DNA of 64,000 nucleotides from Conchocele bisecta (Eukaryota > Mollusca > Bivalvia > Lucinida > Thyasiridae): the NCBI GenBank assembly GCA_029237695.1, contig JAQRGA010000043.1:62001-126000 (forward strand), written 5' to 3'. The notes under the pieces were generated by a model that was not told where the DNA came from, did not search any database, and saw only the letters and a program-made list of their open reading frames with translations. Numbering within the stretch: the first letter of the stretch is position 1; the number at the start of each line of letters is the position of its first letter. A program made the position numbers and the translations under genes. Of this stretch, positions 44,324 to 55,483 are shown piece after piece.

Positions 44324-44711
44324 ATAATCCATTTTACAACTCAGAAACTGTTGATGTCGTTACATTTAGAGGCAATCACAATACACTAGACATAATCCAT
44401 GTACACGAGCAAATATTGCATTATGGTTAGCCAATCACAATGCACATGATTTATTTACAGAGCGCCAGATAAGCGATTTGACATTTGGTACAGTTATGCC
44501 ATACTTTTGTAATCATTTTGATATCTTAAATTTTCAATTGGATATTTTACATTGTCAATTGGCGATTATAAAAAAAAATATCCATCTTTTTTTCTCAGTT
44601 GGGAATTTCAATATGAACAGATTTGGAGGTTATTTAGAGCAATTTATAACGTCAACTTGTACCCGAGAAGAATGTGTTTCCGAACTTGATAGCAATAGCT
44701 ATAGGTTATCT

Positions 44712-45023
44712 GTAGCATATTTCACCAAAATTGCAAAGTATCGTATACTTATCTAGCAAAGTATACTTTGAGGGAGAAATTTTCAGTTTTATGATAAAGT
44801 TATTAATTTTTATTATACTGAATTTATTTACATTATCACAGCCAATTTTGGCTGTGATAATGTAATAAATTCAGTATAATAATTCTGCATATTTTTAATC
44901 ATCAACTATATGCAGTGGTTAGTTCTATATGAAACAATGCATTTTGGGAAAAATAAATGATTACTCCCTCAAAGAATACTTTGCTAGATAAGTATACTTT
45001 GCAATTTTGATGAAATCGGCTAC
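44712..45023. mobile_element. Foldback family C, copy 4
   Basis: GTAGCATATTTCACC to GAAATCGGCTAC, central palindrome intact. Confidence 0.88.
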
Positions 45024-45042
45024 TGATATTTATGTGGCATAT

Positions 45043-45308
45043 ATAGAGAATAGTAGGTTAGTGCCGTGAATGGGAAAAAATATCTGGCAAGGCTCAGGAA
45101 ACGGGATGGGCGAGGCTCTGCCGAGCACATCCTGTTTCCGTGCCGCGCCAGATATTTTTTCCCATTCACGGCACCAACCTACTATTCTATTTATCCCGTC
45201 AACACCTACAAATGGCTGGAAAATGCAAAAATAGTATTGACTGGATATCAAAAATGTTTCACGGCACCGTGTTTCACGGCACATACGCACTGTGTTGACG
45301 GGATAAAT
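45043..45308. mobile_element. Family D, complete uninterrupted copy
   Basis: AGAGAATAGTAGGTTAGTGC to TTGACGGGATAAAT without nested A or M; the cleanest reference copy of D in the window. Confidence 0.9.
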
Positions 45309-46097
45309 CCAAATACATACCAAATAACATTTGTGTTATATACGTACATCACTCACAATGTCTATGCCCTTAAAAAATATCAAAAATATCAATAAAATAA
45401 ACAAATGATTTAAAGGTGAGAAGTATTTCAGGTATTGACCAATACTCAAAAGGCGTCAATATTTACAGGTTATTTGATTTGTATGTGGATATATGCACAA
45501 GTTCTACATCGTGCGATCTTGCGCGACATTGGGAGCGCAATATCGTTGCGCGGCGGAACGAGTGACATATATCCACATACAAATCAAATAACCCGTTTAC
45601 GGTATTATACAATATATGTATATCACTCACAATTTACATGCGCCTAAGACAATATACAAAACATAATTAAAATAAACAAATTTGCGGCGAGTTAGAGGAA
45701 CTGTTACGGCACTGACCAATATGAACTCACGAGACGTCAATATGAAAAGTTATGAACGGCTTGCGTTGTATTGTGTTTCGATGGGAGACGAAGTACGTAT
45801 ATAATAAGGAAAAATATTGACAGCTTGCATTCCATTGTGTTTCAATGGAAAACAAAAGTACATATACTTATATAATGTGGACATTTTATTGCCTTTCTGA
45901 CTTCTGATTTTATTTGTGTATTAACAAAAAAATATGCAGCTTATCTGGAGCTCTGTAATGAAACAAGGAAACCGTGCATTATGTTTAGCCAATCACAATT
46001 CACATTGCATGCTACTAAATCATTCAGATTTCACCAATCATAGTGCATGTAACATCCGTCCAATCACAATCTCCATAACATCCATCCAATAAACATC
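45309..46097. other. Spacer with a foldback at 45462-45601
   Basis: A hairpin pairs GGTTATTTGATTTGTATGTGG with its reverse around a GCGC-rich loop (TGCGATCTTGCGCGACATTG). A TTATCTGGAGCTCTG terminus at 45940-45955 is an unpaired or distantly paired family G-type end. No gene seen. Confidence 0.6.
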
Positions 46098-46330
46098 TGG
46101 GGCCCGTTTCACTAAACTTCGTACGACTAAAATGTTTGTAAGTGCAAATTTAGGATTGTCTGGAAATTTCAATTGATGGATTTACATTTATTGAACATAT
46201 GCTGCATATGCAGCCGATGCTCAATAAATGTAAATACAATAATTGTTTACAAGAAAACATAGTTAACGAGAAATCATAATTTTGCACTTACGAACATTTT
46301 AGTCGTACAAAGTTTAGTGAAACGGCCCCC
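46098..46330. mobile_element. MITE family B, copy 6
   Basis: Complete; central arms slightly mutated (TTGAACATATGC). Confidence 0.88.
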
Positions 46331-46757
46331 TGCAGCACAATGCTATTCATAGAACGACACTCACAATACATAATGACACGTGACCAATCACGGTACACAT
46401 AACATCCACAATACGTACAATTTCAGGATTGTCGATAAAATCTTTGGCATTAAAACATAAAAATGCTGAAAACATGAATACAACCACATAAAACATATCC
46501 CAACAAAATAATAAAAGACATTCAATACAGTCCCACCATGCATACATAGTAGCACTGTCAACATGACAAAAATGGGCTTATTGAGTTGCAATCAGTTGCA
46601 GAAAATATAGCACTCATGGAGTCTGAATACCGCTGGCCTAGTCCGCGACCACCGCGGATCACGGCTTTTCATAAATCCTCGATGTTTATACTGCAACTTG
46701 TTTACCCCTAACTGAAATGGAAACTCCCATGTTAGTTTGCATACTAGTCCAATCACC

Positions 46758-47010
46758 TGGGGCCTGTTTCACTAAACTTCGTATGACTAAAATGTTCGTA
46801 TCGGTAAGTGCAAAATTATGATAGTCTGTAAATTTCACAATGTTTTCTTGTAAACAATCAGTGGATTTACATTTATTGAGCATAGGCTGCATATGCAGCC
46901 TATGATGCAGCCTATGCTCAATAAATGTAAATCCATCAATTGAAATTTCCAGACGATTCTAAATTTGCACTTGCGAACATTTAGTCGTACAGAGTTTAGT
47001 GAAACGGGCC
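46758..47010. mobile_element. MITE family B, copy 7
   Basis: Complete; the centre contains a duplicated CAGCCTATG. Confidence 0.88.
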
Positions 47011-47127
47011 TTTCATAAATCCTCAATGTTTGTACTGCAACTTGTTTACCCCTAATTGAAATGGACACTCCCATGTTAGTTTTTATACTAGTCTAATCAT
47101 CAGAAAGTGGTATTGTTTTTAGAAGCA

Positions 47128-47241
47128 AGAAAGTATCCGCAAATGGTGCAGATCCTGATGGTAACGAGCCGTCTCATCTGGATCTACACCGTTTGCAAAT
47201 ATTATTATTATTATTTATAAGTATGTAGTGTTGAAAGGGTT
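47128..47241. mobile_element. Family J, partial
   Basis: GCAGATCCTGATGGTAACGA to GAAAGGGTTAA; the left part is missing. Confidence 0.7.
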
Positions 47242-47371
47242 AATTACAAATGTTGTTTTCTGAACACAATAGTTAACAGTGTATACAGGTTTTCCCCCAC
47301 CATTTTGGCAATACATGTACAACCCAAGTAATGCTACGGCATTTTCACAAAAAAATGGAAAAAATATAAAT

Positions 47372-47530
47372 TTTGGCTGTGATAATGTAATAAATTCAGT
47401 ATAATAATTCTGCATACTTTTAATCATCAAATATATGCAGTCTGTAGTTCTATATGAAATTATACATTTCGGGGAAAATGAATGATTACTTCCTCAAAGT
47501 ATACTTTGCAATTTTGATGAAATCGGCTAC
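47372..47530. mobile_element. Family C, right half only
   Basis: Begins exactly at the central GGCTGTGATAATG and runs to GAAATCGGCTAC. The left arm is lost, as if cut at the hairpin tip. Confidence 0.8.
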
Positions 47531-47865
47531 AGGAGATACAATGTTTACAAATCACATAAGCCCCATTCTCCGGTCACAGCCACAGATGAGACACGACATG
47601 TGATTTGCGATATATCATGTCGATAATTTACAAAACCTACAATATTTTCCATAAATGAAGTCAATGGTTGACAAACTTTTCACAGCAAATGCGGAATATA
47701 ACTCCGCATTTGATATAAAAAAATTGTCATCTTTGGAAGTCTATAACAGAAGACATCACAGTTTCTGTAAATATATTTCATGAAAAATCGCAAATGTTTT
47801 TAGATTCTTCACCAAATCTGCCGAGCAGTGTGGGTTCGGGGACTATGCTGCTAAGATAGATTTAA
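47531..47865. other. Spacer, no gene recognised
   Basis: Contains a short palindrome AAATGCGGAATATAACTCCG at about 47690-47710 and an older dispersed-repeat fragment (CACATAAGCCCCATTCTCC). Confidence 0.4.
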
Positions 47866-48600
47866 CCCTTAGTATAGACCACTGTCTTATTTTTGTTGTC
47901 GTCTGCTGTTTATTTTCTATTTTCCATTTTTATCATCAAAAATATGCGTCCATTGGTGCTGTCAAAACGTTTTTATTAACCCTTAGACCGCTATCTTATT
48001 TTTTTGTCGTCTACTGTTTCTATTTTCCATTTTTATCATCAAAAACATGCTTTCACAGCACTTTTAGAATTTTTTTTTTTTTTTTAAAATTTACCAAAAA
48101 AAAAATTTGTTTAATTTGAACGCCCCTTCAAAACATTTCCATTGGGAAAATGATTTCCAGAAAATTGCGTAAAAATCATGTTAAGGAACCGCATCTTATT
48201 TATTTTTTTGTCGTCTACTGCCATTTTTATTTTTTATCTGCTGTTTAATAATTTCAATTTATCATCATTTCTTAAATGCTTTCACAGCACTTAGATAATA
48301 CAAAAACATGGCTTAGACTCAGCACTTCAGAATCATTTCCATTGGAAATGATTCTGAAGTGCTGTCAAACCATGTTATAGACCGCTATCTTTTTTTTTTT
48401 TGTCGTCTGCTGTTTATTTTCTATAGTATTATCCATTTTTATCATCAAAAACATGCTTTCACAGCACTTTAGAATAATTTACAACATGGCTTGACAGCAC
48501 TTCAGAATCATTTCCTTTGGACCATGTAATTATTGAGAAATAAGGCAAGATATAAAAGCAACAGCAGACGACAATTGTTGTGAGTAGCGGTCAAAGGGTT
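47866..48600. mobile_element. Cluster of family I copies (TTAACCCTTAG ends)
   Basis: Three or four overlapping family I units, each with TCGTCTGCTGTTTATTTTC, ATTTTTATCATCAAAAACAT, and in part the hairpin ACAGCACTTCAGAATCATTT. The right end is GTAGCGGTCAAAGGGTTAA. The repetition of the left arm suggests serial internal duplication. It lies just beyond the 3' end of the minus-strand gene. Confidence 0.75.
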
Positions 48601-48737
48601 AATAGCAAGCAGCCTGTATTTACTACGACGAAACTCAGAGGTAACTACGTATTTCAATGGATATGTTTATCGATTCTCAAACATCTGAATAAATATGAAA
48701 TGCACTTTCAGAACACAATGCAAATGTTAACCATCAT

Positions 48738-50900
48738 CTAGTGTGTTTGCAACATATTGTTAACCACAGCATGACCTTTCCTTTCCATGGCGCTGGAGGT
48801 AGCAGTCTCCATAGCAACGGATGCTGGGGAATTCTCGTTTCCAACATCGCTGTCTGACCGTTCCATTTCTGCAGTTACGACATTGTCCGATTTTGATACT
48901 GGGCTACTTTCATCATGACCTGGCTGCACATTATCTGTATGTATATCGCCATTGGTCAATTTCGTGACCTTTGACCTGTGACTGTCCGTCTGCTCTGATT
49001 CGCTGAGACGTTTTGTTGTTAAGATAGCGACAGGCATACTATTGACCTCAGGTAGTTTACCGTGACTGCCGTTGGGTGAATAAACACCCCCGGGCGACAG
49101 AACTAAGGAGGGAATGCTGCCCTGAGGTTTCACCAGAGACTGAATACTCCCTGGTGACGTAATCAATGATGGAATGCTCCCTGGAAACATGTTTATTGTC
49201 TGACAACCCTCCATTGGTCTATTTAAAAACTGAACGTCCCTTGATACGGAACCTGGTGATGCAGTTGTCGAATGAACGCTTTGAGGATTGTCAGAGCAAT
49301 TTAAACAACCATCAGTAGCTTTGTCTCCTGATTGGCTGCCATTCTGTTCTTTCACAATTCGACACAAGTCATTCTCGTTTCTCACAATCCACTTGTTTTC
49401 GCCGACGGAGATAATTTCCAGTGGCTCTGTGTCCCCCATCACATACAGCATTTGACGAACGTACGGCGCTTTACTCTGTGACGGAGACGGCTTGGACTCG
49501 CGTCGCGGTTTTGTCACGCCAACTTCCGACTGCTTTCGTACTTTAGCAGGGCTAACTGGGTTCATAGGGGATGTAACCATGATTGGTTTTGAAATTTGTG
49601 CTGGTTTTGTGTTCTGCACCATTTGTGCGATCTGTATTGGATTCGGCAACATGGGAATTTCAGTGGCTTTAGGCCGTAATGGAACTTCGCGCTTCATCAA
49701 TTCCGACGTTGGTTTCACAACCGTCGACTCCTTCGAGCCGGACAGGTCTAGCGGCGACCCGGAGCTGCAACTGTCGGTGGACGTGGGGCTGTGGGTGTGT
49801 GCCGGGGTCCCACCGGGCCAGGTGGACGGGGACACAAGCCCCATGACGGGATTCACCACGGGGGGCTGGATTTTCGCTGGGAATCGCGGCACCGTGATCG
49901 CCGGGGGAGACACGGTTACCGCGGCGGGTGGCTGGCTCGGTGGGGTGCCGAGTGACGAACCCAGTCCACGGTCGGGCAGGTTATAGTTGTACCCCATCGC
50001 ACCGAACTTGTCATAACTCGTCACGGGAATGTTAAATGCAGGGTGTGGAGCCTTGGGCATGTCGCGCGTCTTGTGTGTTCGTTTCCGCTCCTGCGACTTG
50101 GGAGTGGTTGGAGAGCCGCCAGACGACGTGCTGCCCTCACTGTGGGTGGACCCGGGGCGTGGCGCGGTCACGTGGCCAGGCAACTCAACGTGCGCCGACC
50201 GCGGGCTCGTAACACTGCCCAGTAAATGTCCCGCCATCTTAGAACTGCCGGGCGATACGCTGGCTAGGCTGGGCATTGTGGGAGACACAAGCCCGGGCGC
50301 ACTTCCTGGCAGTAGCTTCATCCTGCTCCCCAGACCATCGGTCAAGTTTTTTCCGACTTCCACACCCTTCCTAGCAGCATCGGTGATGTCGGCACCACCG
50401 CTGCTACGCCGCTTATCCTCCTGTCGCGACGCCGCCACCGCCTGCGCTGTTATCAGGTTGGAAATCACGTCGGACAGTGAACTCTTTGTCGCATGCACAT
50501 TGTCCTCCTTGCGTTCAAACACCTCGTCGCTATCCTCCGACACGTGCGCGTGATCCTTTACCAATCCCGGCTCGTCCGTCGACCCAATGTTCGTCACCTG
50601 GGTAACACCGTTCGTTTCCGCGGTTATCACCGCTTCTCCGTTGGCGGCGAACCGCACTACAATGTTATCAGCCTCCTGGGCAGCCATCGGGTTGGTGATC
50701 TGTAACATGGCCTGTCCAAGTGGCGATTTCGAGCCAGATGCGGTAGCCGCCGAGGTCGCGGGGTTACGGAAACGTGGTGGAGACGTCTGATGCGGCACCT
50801 GTTCAAGCAGACTTCGCTGCCTCTGCACGATGTCCTCGCTGTCTAGCTGTAGCTGCCTCTGCATCTTCTCGTTGTCTAATTCCCAATATTCCGGATTAGT
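48738..50900 (-). CDS. Large terminal exon of a putative Pax-type transcription regulator
   Basis: 720 codons from a polypyrimidine/TTTCAG acceptor (just above 50900) to TAG. The open frame extends upstream past the acceptor, but that part comes from intron and a family G MITE. The product is Ser/Pro/Thr-rich and mostly disordered-looking, with a Gln/Leu-rich start, a basic patch near 'KSQERKRTHKTRD', and a PLDLS motif (DNA 49741-49760) matching the PxDLS docking motif for the co-repressor CtBP. One more ordered block sits around 'LYVMGDTEPLEIISVGENKW'. Repeated 'GSIPSL' units lie near residues 590-625. No homeodomain or octapeptide is visible. Acceptor phase 0 fits the exon at 54067. Assignment to the Pax gene is inference from strand, order and phase; it could be a separate regulator gene. 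Confidence 0.7.
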   Translation of the reverse strand, partial: TNPEYWELDNEKMQRQLQLDSEDIVQRQRSLLEQVPHQTSPPRFRNPATSAATASGSKSPLGQAMLQITNPMAAQEADNIVVRFAANGEAVITAETNGVTQVTNIGSTDEPGLVKDHAHVSEDSDEVFERKEDNVHATKSSLSDVISNLITAQAVAASRQEDKRRSSGGADITDAARKGVEVGKNLTDGLGSRMKLLPGSAPGLVSPTMPSLASVSPGSSKMAGHLLGSVTSPRSAHVELPGHVTAPRPGSTHSEGSTSSGGSPTTPKSQERKRTHKTRDMPKAPHPAFNIPVTSYDKFGAMGYNYNLPDRGLGSSLGTPPSQPPAAVTVSPPAITVPRFPAKIQPPVVNPVMGLVSPSTWPGGTPAHTHSPTSTDSCSSGSPLDLSGSKESTVVKPTSELMKREVPLRPKATEIPMLPNPIQIAQMVQNTKPAQISKPIMVTSPMNPVSPAKVRKQSEVGVTKPRRESKPSPSQSKAPYVRQMLYVMGDTEPLEIISVGENKWIVRNENDLCRIVKEQNGSQSGDKATDGCLNCSDNPQSVHSTTASPGSVSRDVQFLNRPMEGCQTINMFPGSIPSLITSPGSIQSLVKPQGSIPSLVLSPGGVYSPNGSHGKLPEVNSMPVAILTTKRLSESEQTDSHRSKVTKLTNGDIHTDNVQPGHDESSPVSKSDNVVTAEMERSDSDVGNENSPASVAMETATSSAMERKGHAVVNNMLQTH

Positions 50901-50984
50901 CTGAAACAGATATGGAATGTGCCCCGTCAGTACATAAACGGCAGAAGAAACACTGAAACACAAACAGTCCAAACTATATATATG

Positions 50985-51346
50985 AGAGCTCCAGATAAGC
51001 TGCGTTATTGCGTAAATACCCAATTAAAATTGCCAAAAACTCAATTGAAATGAGAAGTAGCGATTATCAAAAAGCAATAAAAAATTTTTATACATAAACC
51101 ACAATTATTGCATATTTTTCTTATTTTCCATGAAAACAAATCTTGGTATTTCCTCCAAGGAGACAATTCTAATGAAATGCCAAGACATGTTTTTATTTTG
51201 AAGCAAACTATTCAATTATTGCTGTCTGTTGATGTGTAAACAGTAGTGTGATTTTATTTTACCCAATTAAAATTTTGAAATACCCAATTGCTTCAGAAAT
51301 GATAGAGTGACACTACTCAATTACTAATTCCTTATCTGGAGCCCTG
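50985..51346. mobile_element. MITE family G, copy 3, in the intron, TSD TATATG
   Basis: AGAGCTCCAGATAAG / CTTATCTGGAGCCCTG ends, TATATG at 50979-50984 and 51347-51352. It sits only ~80 bp from the splice acceptor of the terminal exon, within branch-point range. Confidence 0.88.
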
Positions 51347-51352
51347 TATATG

Positions 51353-52065
51353 GCTCCCCGCTTGAAAAACAGAAGATGACAACTTTCACCGCAATGTTTC
51401 TCACGAAAAAATACACCAGTTACCTGACGAGATGCCACACATTTTTCGTCTAGTAACCGGCTCAAGAAATTTGCGCCGGTTACAAAACGAAAAGGTGTTT
51501 TTGCAGTATCTTCTGCATGTAGCTGAATGGGAATTCATCAAGAATCCGGCGCCAATTTCGATGTGAAACATTTAATGCTGGTGCGGAATGCGAATTTTGT
51601 ACCTATTGAGATGTGCGATTTTTTATGAAAAAATATTTACTGAATTTACTACATTTTCCGTAATTGTTGACGAAATTCTCAGTGAAAATATGGAAATCTA
51701 TTCTGCAGTTTCTCTCAGAATTTCGTTAACATTTGTTATTCTTTATGAAAAGAATGAAAGTTTTTTGTAAATATTTTTCATGAAAATTCGCACATTATCA
51801 CATGGCTCGTCTCGTATGGTGCAGGTAAAAGCCAGTTTTGTTGCCAAACTCCGTATGATTTAATGACGGATTTAAATTTTATTGCCTGTTGTTGTTTTTT
51901 CTTCAATATTTCTCAATAAAAATACATTTTGAGAATGCATGCAAGTCTTCTCACACTCCCAAAACAAGATTTCTTTAGAAATGAGAAAAGTATGAAAAAA
52001 AAACAGTTTCCAACAGTATCTGAATGGGTCTGGGAATAAGGGCGCCGAACTCCATGATGAAGTTT
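51353..52065. other. Intron with an inverted-repeat segment
   Basis: GTGCGATTTTTTATGAAAAA (51606) is mirrored by TTTTTCATGAAAATTCGCAC (51773), forming a ~190-bp inverted-repeat element. Otherwise featureless. Confidence 0.5.
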
Positions 52066-52206
52066 CAGCCACATTATTCCACTGACTACTTCACAGCCAC
52101 ATTATTCCACTGACTACTTCACAGCCACATTATTCCACTGACTACTTCACAGCCACATTATTCCACTGACTACTTCACAGCCACATTATTCCACTGACTA
52201 CTTCAT
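52066..52206. repeat. Minisatellite, 28-bp unit, 5 copies
   Basis: CAGCCACATTATTCCACTGA plus CTACTTCA repeated five times with essentially no divergence. Confidence 0.95.
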
Positions 52207-52238
52207 TCGTTATCCTGGCCTTGTACCCGGTAAGTATT

Positions 52239-52455
52239 CACCCTTAGACCGCTATCTTATTTTTTTGGTCGTCTGCTGTTTATTTTCTATTTTCCAATTT
52301 GATCATCAAAAACATGCTTTGACAGCACTTTAGAATAATTTACAACATGCTTTGACAGCACTTCGGAAATGATAAGTGCTGTCAAACCATGTTTTTATTG
52401 TGAAATAAGGCAAGATATAAAAGCAACAACAGACGACAATTATTGTGAGTAGCCA
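52239..52455. mobile_element. Family I copy
   Basis: CCCTTAGACCGCTATCTTA to GTGAGTAGCC; central hairpin partly deleted. Confidence 0.78.
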
Positions 52456-52683
52456 AAATAGAGGGCCAAACCAGGTCTCCAATAGGAATTCCGGTAAGGA
52501 TGAACCCCGATCGTTAAATTACCCATCTCCCACCTGCCACCCACTGTAGGACGAGAGGAAATTTCAATTTCTGTGATGTAGATTTCTTCATTTTGCTTTT
52601 CCTGTCAAAGTAAGGACGAGTAAACATGTCAAGAATTTTCGTGGCCTGATAACCATACTATAAATAACATACTGTAATGCTGC

Positions 52684-53410
52684 ATTCACCCTTTCACCCC
52701 TAAGTAAACCAAATGGATTTTGATATGTTAATTTTGCAACCAATCCAATCATCACAAAATGATTTTCAGACTAGTCCATTTTATATGAAAACGGGGTGTT
52801 TTTGTTCTCAAAATATGAAAATTCCATGTACCGGTACTTACAAAAAGTTTTGTTTGTTTGTTTGTTTGTTGGGGTTTAACGGCCTATTAACAGCTAAGGT
52901 CATTTAAGGCCGGGTTAATGGGTTTAGTACTAAATCCCATATATTACCTGTACAAGTACATGTACATGTTCAAGTACATGTACAAATGGGGAGAAAATCC
53001 CAAAATCAGAACTGAATATTTACAATAAGAAACTATATATTCAGCCCTGAAATCAGAATAATCCTGATCTGATGCCAGGTCCTCGTCACACCAGAATCAC
53101 TTAACCCCCTCCCAAAAGCAGTAGGATCAGTAATAATCTTACTATTATTTATAATGGGCAATAACCCAATTAAACTCCCAGGTAACAAAAGAGCCAAAGA
53201 TAAAAACGTACCTGAGGGCCAAACCAGGCAAATCGTGATTCCCCTACCGAGGAACCCCTACCGTTAATATACGCCGTCACGTTCGCCCGACCAACCACCC
53301 ACCTTTGCAAAAAGTGCAGATCCTGATGAGCCGGCTCGTGACGAGCCGGCTCATCTGGATCTACACTGTTTGCCAATGCCACAAAACAGGTAGTGTTGAA
53401 AGGGTTAAAA
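52684..53410. mobile_element. Family J copy split by a SINE
   Basis: Left part 52684-52848 (CACCCTTTCACCCC...), right part 53308-53410 (GCAGATCCTGATGAGCCGGC... GAAAGGGTTAA). The two join across the SINE at 52849-53307. Confidence 0.85.
52849..53307 (-). mobile_element. SINE family K inserted in family J, TSD CAAAAAGT
   Basis: Tail (TTTG)n at the left, 5' end GACCAACCACCCACC at the right. CAAAAAGT at 52841-52848 and 53308-53315 flanks it. Intact family J copies (for example 41637) show the uninterrupted target CACTTTTTG in reverse. Confidence 0.9.
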
Positions 53411-53602
53411 GATTTTTTGAGCGACAACAGATAGTCACCACAATATGATTTTCATTGCAAGTCAATATCGCGAGTAAATGGAGTTAGCCCCCTTATTCCG
53501 CTGGCCCCTTCTTTATTTCCCCCGCCTTCTAGGCATTAACGACATAACCAAACTAATAACATACCGGTAATGCTGCAATTAAAACTTTCTTGATCAAAAT
53601 AG

Positions 53603-54067
53603 TTAGTCACCACAATATGATTTTTGTTGCAAGCCAACATTGAGGGCTAAACTAGACGGCACTAAATTTAATACTGGCTGTTGGACAACTTCCAAATGGG
53701 AGGCTGTCGCTGGATTTCTAACTCCTGAACTGTTCGCACTTTTCTTGGATTTTACTTGCGTTCTAGCAATATTTGTCCAAGCAAACGTATCGTCAGTCTC
53801 TTTCAAGTGTTCAACCTGGACATTTTGTGGACTTGCCGAATCTGGCACTTGGATCCGGATAATTTTCGGGCTCGGGGGTTCCAAGTTTGAGTCTGTAGTG
53901 TGTTCTATTAGTACGACGTCAGCCGTTGGTGGTTCTAATAGTGCGTTGTCGTGACCTGATGTCGGACTAGTTACACCTGGGCTTGAATGCTCCAAAATAC
54001 AGTTGACGTCCGCTTGTGATGGGTTTTTGTGTTTTGGACTTGTGGGCTCCAATTGAGTCTCTATCAT
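53603..54067 (-). CDS. Middle exon of the putative Pax-type gene
   Basis: Begins after a long T-rich tract and GGCAG acceptor (just above 54067) in phase 0, matching the phase-0 end of the paired-domain exon at 62011 and the phase-0 start of the exon at 50900. It encodes up to 154 residues, rich in Pro/Ser/Thr/Glu with acidic clusters (for example around 'PPSPKIIRIQVPDS'), and no known domain. The frame closes with TAA at 53603-53605, but a donor must occur earlier if it joins 50900. AAT followed by GTTGGC at 53638-53633 would keep phase 0 but is a weak splice site. The 3' boundary is therefore uncertain. A 36-bp segment at the exon end (53605-53640) is duplicated at 53433-53468. Confidence 0.5.
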   Translation of the reverse strand: MIETQLEPTSPKHKNPSQADVNCILEHSSPGVTSPTSGHDNALLEPPTADVVLIEHTTDSNLEPPSPKIIRIQVPDSASPQNVQVEHLKETDDTFAWTNIARTQVKSKKSANSSGVRNPATASHLEVVQQPVLNLVPSSLALNVGLQQKSYCGD

Positions 54068-54292
54068 CTGCCAAATGGAAAAAAAAAAGTTTAATTTGAT
54101 GATTTTTTTCAATGTGCCAAATTCAGACTAAAAATAGATTAAGAGCTTGGAATCGAGACCGGATTTCGTGAAAATACTTTTTAGGCAGTCTTTCGTTTTG
54201 AACTTTGGTTACAAAATGTAGCAACATAAATGTATTCGGTCATCAGTGTCTGTGACTGGAGGAATGGGGCTTATGGTATTTGTGTATCTCCT

Positions 54293-54606
54293 GTAGCCTA
54301 TTTCACCAGAATTGCAAAGTGTACTTATCTTGCTAAGTACACTTTGAGGGAGAATTTTTCAGTTTAAGGATAAATTATTGAATATTTATTATACTGAATG
54401 TATTACATTATCACAGCCATTTTGGCTGTGATAATGTAATAAATTCAGTATAATAATTCTGCATGAGTTTAATCATCAAATATTATGCAGCCGTTAGTTC
54501 TATATGATAAAATAATGTATATCGGGGAAAAATAAATGATTACTCCCTCACTCAAAGTACACTTTGCTAGATAAGTATGCATTGCAATTTTGGTGAAATC
54601 GGCTAC
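54293..54606. mobile_element. Foldback family C, copy 6
   Basis: Complete, GTAGCCTATTTCACCAGA to GAAATCGGCTAC; intronic. Confidence 0.88.
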
Positions 54607-54794
54607 TGATCTGCCAGTGTGCGTAGGCTGATCTGGGTGTACACTGGTCTCAAATGACAAAATTCACATTTATACAGTCAGTCATTTTGCAGGCTATAGG
54701 AGATAATGAGACAAGTGTTGCTAGATTATGTACAAATTAACTGGTAAATTTAACTCCTTACCAAATTTTAAATATAAAAATAAATATAATTATT

Positions 54795-54900
54795 TTCTTT
54801 ATTTCTCATCGTAAGTATATATGGTGAACACCATTTGAACCGTCTCATCGACACGGTTCAAATGAGTGGTTACAACATATACTTTCATTGAGAAACAAGA
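54795..54900. mobile_element. Hairpin family A copy
   Basis: TTTATTTCTCATCGTAAG, CCATTTGAACCGTCTC and reverse, with two mismatches. Confidence 0.82.
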
Positions 54901-55102
54901 AAAAATCGGGGAAAAAATGTATTTCCAACTGAAATCAGTTAACTTGACTGAAAAGTTTTCAGAAATCCAGGCCTATCACGTATTATCACAAAACTTGTAT
55001 TTTATCGCAAGTACATTCCGAAATTAGGCCAAAATGTTGATACCTTTTTTTAACATATTAGTTAGTAGCCTCTTTGGAAGTCCATCAAGCCCTTGTGTTT
55101 GT

Positions 55103-55342
55103 GGGGGCCGTTTCACTAAACTGTGTACCACTAAAATGTTCGTAAGTGCAAATTTAGGATCGTCTGTAAATTTCAATTGATGGATTTACATTTATTGAGC
55201 ATAGGCTGCATATGCAGCCTATGTTCAATAAATATAAATCCAATAATTGTTTACAAGAAAACATTGTTAATCTGAAATTTATGATCATAATTTTGCACTT
55301 ACGAACATTTTAGTCGAACGAAGCTTAGTGAAACGGCCCCCT
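55103..55342. mobile_element. MITE family B, copy 8
   Basis: Complete; intronic. Confidence 0.88.
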
Positions 55343-55483
55343 GGTGTTTGTCAAAAGGTCAGCTGGTTACCACTGCTTGTGTTAGTCTGAACCGGGCACA
55401 GAAAGTCACAGAAATCTACAATATGTGTCTGGATATACTGTCTCTCCCATGCTTTTTTTGCTAACCCGACATTATATTTGGCT

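Noticed and set aside
49492..50553. Plus-strand frames of 164 and 174 codons
   Set aside because: They lie antisense to the GC-rich 720-codon minus-strand exon, which has a splice acceptor, coherent composition and a motif; the plus frames have none.
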